A DNA stretch of 64,000 nucleotides from Ralstonia pickettii DTP0602 (GTDB lineage Bacteria; Pseudomonadota; Gammaproteobacteria; Burkholderiales; Burkholderiaceae): contig CP006667.1 in NCBI GenBank assembly GCA_000471925.1, positions 1 to 64,000 on the forward strand, read 5' to 3'. Each line of letters starts with the position of its first letter. Positions within the stretch are counted from its first letter, which is position 1. The translations under genes and the position numbers were made by a program. Positions 46,900 to 55,868 of this stretch are shown here, in pieces. The notes beneath the pieces are model-generated. The model was given only the letters and a program-made list of their open reading frames with translations. It was not told where the DNA came from and searched no databases.

Positions 46900-47628
46900 T
46901 TACTCCACTTCGCGGAACAGGCGGCCCCAGCCGCGCAGCTCGCGCGTATCCACGCCGCACAGGCGCAGCGACTTCCACACCACGGTGGAGATGGTGTCGT
47001 ACAGCGGGATGCCGGTCTCGGCTTCAAGCTCCTCGGCCAGGTGCGCGGCACGCAGGTTGGTGCAGAAGGTGGTGATGGCCTGCGGCTTGTGCTGCGCGAT
47101 GCCGCGCACCATGTCGCGGATGGTGTCTTCCTCGACCTCGGCGAAGCTGTAGTTCACATGCAGGTCCAGGTGGCTCTCGGCCACGCAGGTAAAGCCGCTG
47201 CGCGCGTAGTTGGCGATGATGCGTTGCTGCACGTCGTCCAGGTAAGGTGTGGCCAGGCCGAAGTTGCGCGCGCCGGTCTTTTGCAGGATTTCATTGAGCG
47301 CCAGCACCGAGGTGGTGGCCGGGATGCCGGTGGCTTCGGTGATTTGCTTGCACAGCGCTTCATCCTTGTCGAAGCCGAGCCAGCCTGACGAGGTGCCGTT
47401 CCAGGCGATGACATCGACGCGCGCATCGGCCAGCAGGCTGGCGGCAGCCAGGATCTTGTCGAGATTGAACTGGCCCAGCGCCTGGTCGCGCAGCGAGATC
47501 TCGGTCACGGTGAAGCGCGAGAAATGCGCGCTGACATTGGGCAGGCCGGCGACCATCGCGCTGGTGATGGGTTCGAGCGCCGTGTTGGAAGACGGCGTCA
47601 GCATGCCGAGTCGGATTTGCTTGGTCAT
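46900..47628 (-). CDS. Maleate isomerase/arylmalonate decarboxylase-like (Asp/Glu racemase superfamily)
   Basis: 242 aa. RLGMLTPSSNTALEPIT and VDVIAWNGTSSGWLGFDKDE near the N-terminus; ITTFCTNLRAAHLAEELE with one Cys in the C-terminal loop. The N-terminal loop has Gly/Thr/Ser instead of Cys, as in arylmalonate decarboxylases, while maleate isomerases have two Cys. It could therefore be an isomerase, decarboxylase or racemase of a small diacid. Cotranscribed with the dihydropyrimidinase 4 nt downstream. Confidence 0.8.
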   Translation of the reverse strand: MTKQIRLGMLTPSSNTALEPITSAMVAGLPNVSAHFSRFTVTEISLRDQALGQFNLDKILAAASLLADARVDVIAWNGTSSGWLGFDKDEALCKQITEATGIPATTSVLALNEILQKTGARNFGLATPYLDDVQQRIIANYARSGFTCVAESHLDLHVNYSFAEVEEDTIRDMVRGIAQHKPQAITTFCTNLRAAHLAEELEAETGIPLYDTISTVVWKSLRLCGVDTRELRGWGRLFREVE

Positions 47629-47696
47629 ATCAGTCGTTCTCAGGAGTAGGGCGGGCGCCGCCTTTGCAGCCTATGGGTGCGACGGCGCCTTTGTGT

Positions 47697-48893
47697 TTAT
47701 TGTTCGGGTTTGTCGTTGAAGGCGAGGGCGGTGCCGGGCACGCCGTGGCTGGCACGTGCCAGCTGCAGTTCCTTTTGTAGCGCAGCCTGCCGCGCGGCAT
47801 CCGGCCTGACGGACTTGCCTGCCTGCAGCGCGGGCAGCACGTACTCATTCACCATGCGCCGGTACAGGTCAAGGTACGCCGCATCGCGCAGGCCGCCTTG
47901 CGTGGACATGATGCTGTTCATCACGATCACGGCGTTTTGCTGCGGCAGTACGGTGATGAACTGGCCCTTGTAGCCCATGGCGCTGAATTCGCGTTCGCTC
48001 TGCACGATGTTGTTGACCCAGCAGTAGAAGCCGTAGTCCTTCGCCGGACCGGCGGGCGTGGTCATGCGTTCGACCCACGAGGCCGGCACGATCTGCTGGC
48101 CGTTCCAGCGGCCCTGGTTCAGCATCAGCATGCCGAGCTTGGCCATGTCGATGGAGCGCAGCCGCAGCCCCCAGCCGCCTGAGACCGCGCCTTTGCCGTC
48201 GGCACCGTCCCAGCGGTAGTGGCTCATGCCGAGCGGGCCGAACAAGCGGGCTTTTGCATACTGGTCTTCAGGCTGCCCGGCGGCCTGCGTGATGGCGGCG
48301 CCGACCAGCACGGGGTTGACGTCGATGTAGTCGAACTCGGCGCCGGCCTTGGTGCGCACCGCGGCGGTGGCCGCCACGCGCAGCCGGTCTGGCACGCCGT
48401 AGTAGAGCGTGTCGGTGCCTTCCACCAGCTTGTACGACAGGCCGCTGGACATCGACATCAAATGGCGCAACTGGATCGCCTGCTTGTCTGCCAGCGCGCT
48501 GGCGAGGTCGGGACGCGCGGCGGCCAGGCGCGGCGCGGGCGAGTCTTCGGCGCTCAGCTTGCCGTCTCCGACCAGCGTGCCGACCAGCAGCGCGCTGATG
48601 AACTTGGTGACGGAGTACAGCTCGTGGTTGTAGTCGCGCGACAGGCCGTCGCCATAGCGCTCGAACACCAGCTTGCCGTCCTTGATGACGAGCAGGCTGC
48701 GCACATCGAGCTTGTCGCGGCGGATCCATTCGGACAGTGCGACGAGTTTTGCCGAATCGACGCCGACGGCTTCGGGTTGTGCCGTTGGCAGTCCGTCACC
48801 GACGGGTGCCGATGGGGCTGCCGGCGTGGCATGTGCCTGCGCGGCGCCCAGCACGAGCAAGGCGGCAGCCAGCATACGTGGGAAGCGGGTCAT
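47697..48893 (-). CDS. Exported serine hydrolase (beta-lactamase/class C family)
   Basis: 398 aa with signal peptide (MLAAALLVLGAAQAHATP). SxxK motif in YSVTKFISALLVG; a possible Tyr motif at FDYIDVNPVLVGAA; GYKGQFITVLPQQNAVIVMN near the end. The family cleaves amides, esters or D-amino peptides in the periplasm rather than acting as true beta-lactamases. ATG at 48893. Encoded between the maleate-isomerase-like and importer genes on the same strand, so it may release the substrate that is imported; inference. Confidence 0.87.
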   Translation of the reverse strand: MTRFPRMLAAALLVLGAAQAHATPAAPSAPVGDGLPTAQPEAVGVDSAKLVALSEWIRRDKLDVRSLLVIKDGKLVFERYGDGLSRDYNHELYSVTKFISALLVGTLVGDGKLSAEDSPAPRLAAARPDLASALADKQAIQLRHLMSMSSGLSYKLVEGTDTLYYGVPDRLRVAATAAVRTKAGAEFDYIDVNPVLVGAAITQAAGQPEDQYAKARLFGPLGMSHYRWDGADGKGAVSGGWGLRLRSIDMAKLGMLMLNQGRWNGQQIVPASWVERMTTPAGPAKDYGFYCWVNNIVQSEREFSAMGYKGQFITVLPQQNAVIVMNSIMSTQGGLRDAAYLDLYRRMVNEYVLPALQAGKSVRPDAARQAALQKELQLARASHGVPGTALAFNDKPEQ

Positions 48894-49014
48894 GACATGT
48901 CTCCTCCAACGCCGCGCCGGCAGGAGCAGGCGCAGCGTGGATGGTATGCCTTGCACGAGGCAAGGCGTGAGTGAGGGTCTTATTGGATGTGTGAGTCGAA
49001 GCTGCGGGTCGCGA

Positions 49015-50313
49015 TCAGACCGGGATCTTGGTCTCGTAGTCGATCGCGGTCGATGCCAGCAGCAGACCGACGCCGGCCGCGGCGAAGAACATCAGCGCCA
49101 GGAAGTACGAGCCGGTGAACTGCACGATCATGCCGACGATGATCGGCACGGTGATGCCGCCGATATTGCCGCCCAGGTTCATCACGCCGCCCAGGAAGCC
49201 GACCTTGTTGCGCGTCCCCAGCATCGACGGCACGCACCAGAACAGGCCGCACCAGCGCAGGAAGAACAGCGTCGACGACAGCAGCACGACCACCACGATC
49301 GGATCGCTGACGTAGGCCACCGAGAAGATCGAGGCCGTCGCCACCACCGCGGCAATGCCGAACAGCGTGCGCATCACCACATTGGGGCGCCCGCCGGCTT
49401 CCTTCCACTTGTCGGCGATCCAGCCGCCGATCAGTTCGCCGACGAAGCCGCTGAAGAAGATGATGAAGCTGGCGCCGCCCATCTGCTTGATGTCGAAGCC
49501 GTGCACCTTGTTCAGGTAGTTGGGCATCCAGGTCAGCAGGCCGTAGAACACGGTGTTGAAGCACATCCAGCCGATCGCCATGCACCACACCGAGCGGTAC
49601 TTGAAGAAGTCCAGCGAGCGGCCGGACAGGTTGGCCGGTTCGGCGCGGTGCTCATTGGCCTGCGCTTCCTCGATATAGCGGGCTTCCAGTTCGTTGACGC
49701 CGCGGTGCTCGCGCGGCGAATTGCGCACGTAGTACCACGCCACCACGCCGGCCAGCACGGTGCCCACGCCGGCCACGATGAAGGCCAGCCGCCATGAGCC
49801 CAGCGTGGCGATCAGCCACGTGATGATGATGGCGCCGAGCGCCGCGCCCAGCGGCGCGCCGCCGTCGAGCAGGGTGGCGCCGCGGCCGCGCTCGTTCTGC
49901 GTCATCCAGATCGCATTGAGCTTGCCGCCGGCCGGGTAGATCGGCGCTTCGGCAGCGCCCAGGCCGAGCCGGGTCAGCAGCAGCGAGGTGGCGTTGGTGG
50001 TGAAGGCCGCGACCGCCTGGGCAATGCCCCAGAACACGGTGGCGGTGGCAATCACGATGCGCGGCTTGTACTTGTCGGCAAGCATGCCGCCCGGCACCTG
50101 CATCAGCGCATAGGTCCAGAAAAACGAACTGAGGATCAGGCCCTGCATGGTGGGACTGAGGTCGAACTCCTTGGCGATCAGCGGCATCGCCACCGAGAGC
50201 GAGGCGCGATCGATGTAGTTGATCGCGATGAGGAACAGCATCATCAGAAAAATCTTCCAGCGCACGGAGGTCTTGGCCTCCGTAAGCACTGTCGCCCGGC
50301 TTGTCGTTTGCAT
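49015..50313 (-). CDS. MFS transporter, anion:cation symporter (ACS) family
   Basis: 432 aa, 12 helices. NYIDRASLSVAMPLIAKEFD, SSFFWTYALMQVPGGMLADK and RLGLGAAEAPIYPAGGKLNA are classic ACS motifs (as in GudP, ExuT). Imports an organic anion such as a sugar acid or carboxylate with protons. The ATG at 50313 has AAGGAG upstream; the open frame continues to 50520 through the operator region. First gene of the minus-strand catabolic operon, divergent from the GntR gene. Confidence 0.9.
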   Translation of the reverse strand: MQTTSRATVLTEAKTSVRWKIFLMMLFLIAINYIDRASLSVAMPLIAKEFDLSPTMQGLILSSFFWTYALMQVPGGMLADKYKPRIVIATATVFWGIAQAVAAFTTNATSLLLTRLGLGAAEAPIYPAGGKLNAIWMTQNERGRGATLLDGGAPLGAALGAIIITWLIATLGSWRLAFIVAGVGTVLAGVVAWYYVRNSPREHRGVNELEARYIEEAQANEHRAEPANLSGRSLDFFKYRSVWCMAIGWMCFNTVFYGLLTWMPNYLNKVHGFDIKQMGGASFIIFFSGFVGELIGGWIADKWKEAGGRPNVVMRTLFGIAAVVATASIFSVAYVSDPIVVVVLLSSTLFFLRWCGLFWCVPSMLGTRNKVGFLGGVMNLGGNIGGITVPIIVGMIVQFTGSYFLALMFFAAAGVGLLLASTAIDYETKIPV

Positions 50314-50396
50314 GGCGGCGTCTCCTTCTTTGGTCCGTGGATGGGCAGTTTTAATAGTCGTGTCGCGCAACAGGTCGGAGTATAAGATACGTAATC

Positions 50397-50431
50397 TGTA
50401 ATTACAACGCGTGTAAGTCATTGATTTTACA
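50397..50431. promoter_or_regulatory. Paired operator-like dyads in the divergent importer/GntR region
   Basis: TGTAATTACA (50397-50406, perfect) and TGTAA-N10-TTACA (50412-50431), 15 bp apart from start to start. Symmetry and position suit a dimeric regulator such as the GntR protein encoded next to them. Confidence 0.55.
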
Positions 50432-50492
50432 ATGTTGCGCATGCACAATTTTGGAATGTGGTAGCCTTGCCGTGGTGCATTTCCCCATTCTG

Positions 50493-51221
50493 GTGACGTC
50501 TGTGACACAAACGCTTTCAAAAACCACGCGCCTGCGCACGCTCGGCATGTCGGCTGAAATTGCCGTGCGGCTGCGCACCATGATCGAAGAGGGCGAACTG
50601 CCGCCCGGCGCGCGGATCGACGAACGGGCCTTCTGCGAGGCCTTCGACGTTTCCAAGACGCCGCTGCGCGAGGCGCTCAAGGTGCTGGTGTCCGAGGGGC
50701 TGGTGCTGCACCGGCAGTACATCGGCTACCGGGTGGCGCCGCTGGACCTGGAGGAACTGCGCGCCACCTTCGAAACCCTGCACGGGCTGGAGGCGCTGGC
50801 CGGCGAGCTGGCGGCGCGACGGCTGGGCGACGCCGCCCTGAACAAGCTCGAGCGGCGCCACCAGGCCATGATCGACGCGCATGCCGGGGGCCGGCGTACC
50901 GACTATTTCCGCATCAACCAGGAAATCCACCAGATCATCATCGACGGCGCCGGCAACCCGGTGCTGGCCGGCATCTACGCCACGCTGATGAGCAAGGTGC
51001 ACCGCGCGCGCGGCGCCGCCAATGCGGATACGATCCGCTGGCAGGAGTCGCATGAGGAACACGAAGCCATCATGGCCGCGCTGCGCGAGCCCGGCCGGCC
51101 GCGCTTGGCGCAGGTGCTGCGCCAGCATTCCGAGAACACCGCGAAAGAGGTGCTGAGCGTGGTGGCGCGCTCGCTGGCAGAGGCCGGTGCGCGCGATACC
51201 ACACTCAAGCAAACCGCCTGA
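50493..51221 (+). CDS. GntR-family (FadR/FCD subgroup) regulator
   Basis: 242 aa. Winged helix: GARIDERAFCEAFDVSKTPL, REALKVLVSEGLVLHRQYIG. The all-helical FCD ligand-binding domain follows, with metal-binding-type residues in DYFRINQEIHQIIID and SHEEHEAIMAALRE. The start is uncertain: GTG codons at 50475, 50493 and 50502 are all in frame; 50493 is taken. Ligand probably an intermediate of the adjacent catabolic genes. It lies 26 bp before the FAH-family gene, so the two are likely an operon. Confidence 0.88.
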   Translation: MTSVTQTLSKTTRLRTLGMSAEIAVRLRTMIEEGELPPGARIDERAFCEAFDVSKTPLREALKVLVSEGLVLHRQYIGYRVAPLDLEELRATFETLHGLEALAGELAARRLGDAALNKLERRHQAMIDAHAGGRRTDYFRINQEIHQIIIDGAGNPVLAGIYATLMSKVHRARGAANADTIRWQESHEEHEAIMAALREPGRPRLAQVLRQHSENTAKEVLSVVARSLAEAGARDTTLKQTA

Positions 51222-51247
51222 ACAACCCCCTGAAGAAGACAACGACG

Positions 51248-52096
51248 ATGAAACTGGTTCGAGTAGGCAACCCCGGCGCCGAGCGCCCGGGCGTGATCGA
51301 TGCAGAAGGCCGAGTGCGCGACCTGTCCGGCGTGGTGGGCGATATCGATGCGGCGCAACTGGCGCCCGCGGCGCTGGAAGCGCTCGCCAGGGTCGACCCG
51401 GCATCGCTGCCGGTGATCGACGACGCGCGCTTCGGCGTGCCGTGGACGGGTATCGGCAAGATCGTGGCGATTGGCCTGAACTATGCCGACCACGCCGCCG
51501 AGGCCGGCATGCCGCTGCCGGCCGAGCCGATCGTGTTCCTGAAGGCCAACAGCTCGCTGAACGGCCCCAACGACGCGGTGATGCTGCCGTTCGGCTCGGA
51601 AAAGACCGACTGGGAGGTGGAGCTGGGCGTGGTCATCGGCACCACCGCGCGCAATGTCTCGCGCGAAGAGGCGCTGCGCCACGTGGCCGGCTACTGCGTG
51701 GTCAACGACGTGTCCGAGCGCGAGTTCCAGATCGAGCGCGGCGGCACCTGGGACAAGGGCAAGGGCTGCGACACCTTCTGCCCGGCCGGCCCGTGGCTGG
51801 TGACGCGCGACGAGGTGGCCGACCCGCAGGCGCTGGGCCTGTGGCTGGAGGTCAACGGCGAGCGCGTGCAGAAGGGCACCACCGCCACCATGGTCTTCGA
51901 CGTGGCGACCGTGGTCAGCTATGTCAGCCGCTTCATGACACTGCTGCCAGGCGACCTGATCGCGACCGGCACGCCGCCGGGGGTGGGCATGGGTTTCAAG
52001 CCGCCGCGCTTCCTGAAGGCGGGCGACACCATGCGGCTCGGTGTGGACGGGCTTGGCGTGCAGACGCAGAAGGTGGTGGCGTACGGCGAGCGGTGA
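51248..52096 (+). CDS. Fumarylacetoacetate hydrolase (FAH)-family protein
   Basis: 282 aa. IGKIVAIGLNYADHAAEAGM, then the metal ligands in DWEVELGVVIG and CVVNDVSEREFQIERGGTWD, and GDLIATGTPPGVGMGF. The family includes ureidoglycolate lyase-like enzymes, oxaloacetate decarboxylases and 2,4-diketo acid hydrolases; the exact substrate cannot be read from sequence. In a cluster with hydantoinase-type genes, a carbon-carbon or ureide-cleaving step is plausible. Confidence 0.9.
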   Translation: MKLVRVGNPGAERPGVIDAEGRVRDLSGVVGDIDAAQLAPAALEALARVDPASLPVIDDARFGVPWTGIGKIVAIGLNYADHAAEAGMPLPAEPIVFLKANSSLNGPNDAVMLPFGSEKTDWEVELGVVIGTTARNVSREEALRHVAGYCVVNDVSEREFQIERGGTWDKGKGCDTFCPAGPWLVTRDEVADPQALGLWLEVNGERVQKGTTATMVFDVATVVSYVSRFMTLLPGDLIATGTPPGVGMGFKPPRFLKAGDTMRLGVDGLGVQTQKVVAYGER

Positions 52097-52207
52097 GGAC
52101 AGGCGGGACCGCGCCGCGCGTGCCCGTCATGCGCTGGCGTTGGCAAACGCCGGCGTTTCGTACGGGAAGAAGGGCCTCGGAAGCGAGCTGCTAAAGGTTC
52201 CCCGTCG

Positions 52208-52248
52208 AAACGCTTTCACACAAAGCGTTTGGTTTCCACACAAAGCGT
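52208..52248. promoter_or_regulatory. Operator-like repeats before the M20 amidohydrolase gene
   Basis: Perfect inverted repeat AAACGCTTT-CACAC-AAAGCGTTT (52208-52230). CACACAAAGCGT then recurs at 52237-52248, exactly 20 bp after its first copy (52217-52228), that is two helical turns. The half-site AAACGCTTT also occurs at 50509-50517 in the start region of the GntR gene, which suggests one regulator controls both. Confidence 0.7.
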
Positions 52249-52382
52249 ACGATTAGGGCAACAGTTTCGGTGCCCCAAACGCCCAAATTACATCGATTTA
52301 CAGGAAATCGCACCCTTGGCATTTCGCTCGTGTTTTCTGCGTGAAATACTGTTTATACAGGTTTCGCCAAAGAGCACATGCC

Positions 52383-53621
52383 ATGTCTGAGCACGCCCCC
52401 GAGCTCGAGTCTTACCTCGGCACCACCCTCAAGTCCTCCCCGCTGATGCGCCAGTACTGCGCGCTGACCGACACCCTGGACAGCCGCGCGGAACTCGAGG
52501 CCATCCGGCGCAATATCCACCAGCATCCCGAACTTGCCTTCGACGAAGTCCGGACTTCCGGTCTGGTCGCCAGCCTGCTGGAGACGTGGGGCTACACGGT
52601 CACGCGCGCGGTGGGCGGCACCGGCGTGGTTGGCACGCTCAAATGCGGGCAGGGCGGGCGCAGTGTCGGCATCCGCGCCGACATGGATGCGCTGCCGATC
52701 TACGAGCGCAGCGGGCTGCCTTACGCCAGCGTCAATGAGGGCCGCATGCACGCCTGCGGGCACGACGGCCACACCGCGATCCTGCTGGGCGCGGCCAAGC
52801 AGCTGGCGCGCACGCGCAACTTTGACGGCACGGTGCACCTGATCTTCCAGCCGGCCGAGGAAATCGGCGCGGGCGGCGGCGCCGAGCGCATGCTGGCCGA
52901 CGGCCTGTTCGAGCGTTTCCCGTGCGACGCGATCTTCGGGCTGCACAACCATCCGGGCATGGAGCAGGGCACCTTTCTGTTCCGCTCGGGCCCGTTCATG
53001 GCGGCCTGCGACACGGTCACCATCACCATCCGCGGCAAGGGCGGCCACGCGGCGCGCCCGCATCAGTCGATCGACCCGATCCTGGTGGCCGGCAGCCTGG
53101 TGATGGCGCTGCAGTCGGTGGTGTCGCGCTATGTCGACCCGAACGAGACCGCGGTAGTGACCATCGGCACGCTGCACGCCGGCCACGCCCCCAACGTGAT
53201 CCCCGACAGCGCGCGCATGGAGATCAGCGTGCGCTCGTTCAGCCCGGAAGTGCGCGCCTCGCTGGAAAACCGGATCCGCCAGCTTGCCACCGCGCATGCC
53301 GAGGGCTATGGCGCGATCGCCGAGATCGACTATGTGCGCGGCTACCCGGTGCTGGTCAACAGCGAGCGCGAAACCGAGTTCGCGCGGCAGGTGGCCGAGG
53401 AACTGGTCGGCGCCGACAAGGTGGTGGGGCAGGCCGCGCGCATTGCGGGCAGCGAGGACTTTGCCTACTTCCTGCAGGAGCGGCCAGGTTGCTTCGTGCG
53501 TCTGGGCAACGGCGCCAACCAGCCGCTGCTGCATAACGCGGGCTATGACTTCAACGACGAGAACCTGACCGTGGGTGCGGCTTACTGGACGCGGCTGGTG
53601 GAGCGGTACCTGGGGCGGTGA
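52383..53621 (+). CDS. M20-family amidohydrolase (hippurate/N-acyl amino acid hydrolase type)
   Basis: 412 aa. Di-metal site residues: GIRADMDALPIYER, MHACGHDGHTAILLGAAKQL, LIFQPAEEIGAGGGAERML, AIFGLHNHPGMEQG, and GSEDFAYFLQERPG. Cleaves an amide bond of an N-acyl, N-carbamoyl or similar amino acid. The ATG at 52383 is taken; the in-frame ATG at 52341 has no support. Last gene of the catabolic island; its upstream dyads tie it to the GntR gene. It may be the step after ring opening by the hydantoinase; inference. Confidence 0.92.
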   Translation: MSEHAPELESYLGTTLKSSPLMRQYCALTDTLDSRAELEAIRRNIHQHPELAFDEVRTSGLVASLLETWGYTVTRAVGGTGVVGTLKCGQGGRSVGIRADMDALPIYERSGLPYASVNEGRMHACGHDGHTAILLGAAKQLARTRNFDGTVHLIFQPAEEIGAGGGAERMLADGLFERFPCDAIFGLHNHPGMEQGTFLFRSGPFMAACDTVTITIRGKGGHAARPHQSIDPILVAGSLVMALQSVVSRYVDPNETAVVTIGTLHAGHAPNVIPDSARMEISVRSFSPEVRASLENRIRQLATAHAEGYGAIAEIDYVRGYPVLVNSERETEFARQVAEELVGADKVVGQAARIAGSEDFAYFLQERPGCFVRLGNGANQPLLHNAGYDFNDENLTVGAAYWTRLVERYLGR

Positions 53622-53630
53622 CGCCCACTA

Positions 53631-54503
53631 TCAGCGAAAGAACACGCTCGGCGGCACGCCGAACTGCCGCCTGAACATCGTCGCAAAGGCGCTCGGGCTC
53701 TCGTAGCCTAGGTCGAGCGCTACATCCACCACCTTGCTCCCGGCTGCCAGCTTCTCCAGCGCCGCCAGCAGCCGCGCCTGCTGGCGCCACTGCCCGAAGG
53801 TCATCCCAGTCTCCCTGGCAAAGCGCCGCTGGATGGTCTTCGGATCCACGCCCAGCCGCCCGCCCCAGTCCGCCAGCGTCAGCGCGGTATCGGGCGTACT
53901 CACGATCGCATCGCAGATCTGCCGCAAGCCGTCGTCCGTTGGGCGCGGCAGGTGCAGCGGCAGCGACGGCACCAGCATCACTTCATCGAGCAGCAGCCGC
54001 ATCAGGCGCCCGTCGCGCGTGTCGGGCGCGTAGGGCAGGGGGATGTCGATCGCCGCCAGGATCAGCTCGCGCAGCAGCGGCGAGATGCCGAGCACGGTAC
54101 AGCGCTGCGGCAGGTCGGGCGCGGCATCGGGGCGGATATAGGCGGTGCGCATCTGCACCCGGCCGACCATGCGGATCCAGTGCGTGATGCCGCCCGGCAT
54201 CCACATGCCGCGCGTGGGCGGCACGATCCACTGGCCTTCCTCGGTTGCCACCACCATCACGCCGTGCACCGCGTGGATCAGTTGGGCGTGCGGATGCTGG
54301 TGCGGCTTGGTCACCTCTCCGGGCAGGTAGTCGGCGGCCATCGCGGTGACCGGCATCGGGCCGCGGTCATAGCGGGCGTAGCGCGGAGGATCGGAGTAGG
54401 TGTCGCCCTGCGTGATGGCAGGGGGCACAGGCTGGTCCCGGGTGCGCCGGCGGCGGCTGGTGTCGGCCGGAGCGAGGGCGGTGTGACTAGGGGCGCGCTG
54501 CAT
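53631..54503 (-). CDS. AraC-family transcriptional regulator
   Basis: 290 aa. N-terminal cupin-like sensor (TKPHQHPHAQLIHAVHGVM, WIVPPTRGMWMPGGITHWI) and two C-terminal helix-turn-helix motifs (LTLADWGGRLGVDPKTIQRR; VVDVALDLGYESPSAFATMF, with FRRQFGVPPSVFF). The ATG at 54503 is the family start; the very long open frame beyond it is antisense of the next gene. Divergent from the Fsr-like pump 126 bp away, which it probably controls. Confidence 0.92.
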   Translation of the reverse strand: MQRAPSHTALAPADTSRRRRTRDQPVPPAITQGDTYSDPPRYARYDRGPMPVTAMAADYLPGEVTKPHQHPHAQLIHAVHGVMVVATEEGQWIVPPTRGMWMPGGITHWIRMVGRVQMRTAYIRPDAAPDLPQRCTVLGISPLLRELILAAIDIPLPYAPDTRDGRLMRLLLDEVMLVPSLPLHLPRPTDDGLRQICDAIVSTPDTALTLADWGGRLGVDPKTIQRRFARETGMTFGQWRQQARLLAALEKLAAGSKVVDVALDLGYESPSAFATMFRRQFGVPPSVFFR

Positions 54504-54629
54504 GTCCTTTTCTCCAAGGTTGCGGCCCCATTCTCGCAGGACAGGCGCACGGGCGCCAGCTAGCATCGGGCCTATCTCCTTCATGGCCGGCACCCCCGCT
54601 GGCCGCTTTCCGTCCGTCGAGAGCCGCCA

Positions 54630-55865
54630 ATGAGCACAACCATCGACTCCGCGCCGACCAGCGCCGCCCAGACTTCCGCTTCCCCGCAGGCCGAACGCAC
54701 CGGATTCCGCGTGCTGACGGCGATCAGCTTTGCCCACTTCCTCAACGACATGATCCAGTCGTTGATCCTGGCGATCTACCCGATGCTCAAGGGCGGCTTC
54801 AACCTGAGCTTCACCCAGATCGGCCTGCTGACCATGACCTACCAGGTCACCGCGTCGCTGCTGCAGCCGGTGGTGGGGCTGTACACCGACAAGCATCCCA
54901 AGCCGCATTCGCTGGCAGTGGCGATGGCCTTCACGCTGGCGGGCCTGCTGCTGCTGTCGGTGGCGCCGAGCTACGGCGTGCTGCTGGTGGCCGCGGCGCT
55001 GGTCGGCACCGGCTCTTCGATCTTCCACCCCGAGTCGTCGCGCGTGGCGCGCATGGCCTCGGGCGGGCAGCACGGGCTGGCGCAGTCGATCTTCCAGGTG
55101 GGCGGCAACGGCGGCAGCGCCATGGGGCCGTTGCTGGCCGCGCTGATCGTGCACCAGCAGGCCAGCCTGGCGTGGTTCTCGCTGGCGGCGCTGGTGGGCA
55201 TCGTGGTGCTGTTGCGCATCGGCGGCTGGTATGCGCGCCAGCTGGCGCAGGGCGCGCGCAAGCGCAAGGCCGCGGGCGTGGTGGCGAGTCCGGTGCCGAC
55301 GCGCGTGGTGGTGCGCGCGATGGTGGTGCTGATGGTGCTGGTGTTCTCCAAGTACTTCTACATGGCCAGCCTGACCTCGTACTACACCTTCTACCTGATG
55401 GAGCGCTTCGGGCTGGCGCGGCAGGACGCGCAGCTGCACCTGTTCATGTTCCTCGCCGCGGTGGCCGCCGGCACCATCCTGGGCGGGCCGATCGGCGACC
55501 GCATCGGCCGCAAGCGCGTGATCTGGGCGTCGATCCTGGGCGTGGCGCCGTTCACGCTGGTGCTGCCGCACGTGGGCCTGTTCTGGACCGGCGTGCTGAC
55601 CTTCATCATCGGCTTTATCCTGGCCTCGGCGTTCTCGGCGATCCTGGTGTTCGCGCAGGAGCTGATCCCCGGCAAGGTCGGCATGGTGTCGGGGCTGTTC
55701 TTCGGCTTTGCTTTCGGCATGGGTGGCATCGGCGCCGCGGTGCTGGGCGGGATGGCGGATACGCACGGCATCCGTGTGGTGTATGAGTACTGCGCCTACC
55801 TGCCGCTGCTGGGGCTGCTGACGGTGCTCCTGCCGGACCTGCGCGAGCGCGCGCAGCGGGCCTGA
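54630..55865 (+). CDS. fsr: Fosmidomycin-resistance-type MFS efflux transporter
   Basis: 411 aa, 12 helices. ISFAHFLNDMIQSLILAIYP, TYQVTASLLQPVVGLYTDKH and GTGSSIFHPESSRVARMASG are hallmarks of the Fsr family. Exports fosmidomycin-like or other small molecules in E. coli; here the natural substrate is unknown. Divergent from the AraC gene and convergent with the MarR gene (3-bp gap). Confidence 0.93.
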   Translation: MSTTIDSAPTSAAQTSASPQAERTGFRVLTAISFAHFLNDMIQSLILAIYPMLKGGFNLSFTQIGLLTMTYQVTASLLQPVVGLYTDKHPKPHSLAVAMAFTLAGLLLLSVAPSYGVLLVAAALVGTGSSIFHPESSRVARMASGGQHGLAQSIFQVGGNGGSAMGPLLAALIVHQQASLAWFSLAALVGIVVLLRIGGWYARQLAQGARKRKAAGVVASPVPTRVVVRAMVVLMVLVFSKYFYMASLTSYYTFYLMERFGLARQDAQLHLFMFLAAVAAGTILGGPIGDRIGRKRVIWASILGVAPFTLVLPHVGLFWTGVLTFIIGFILASAFSAILVFAQELIPGKVGMVSGLFFGFAFGMGGIGAAVLGGMADTHGIRVVYEYCAYLPLLGLLTVLLPDLRERAQRA

Positions 55866-55868
55866 GGC

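Noticed and set aside
52346..52361. CTGT-TTAT-ACAG upstream of the M20 gene as a LexA (SOS) box
   Set aside because: The LexA box needs eight bases between CTGT and ACAG; here there are four.
53631..55766. A 711-aa minus-strand protein containing the AraC regulator
   Set aside because: The first 420 residues are His/Arg/Gln-rich antisense of the Fsr gene; the AraC start is the ATG at 54503.
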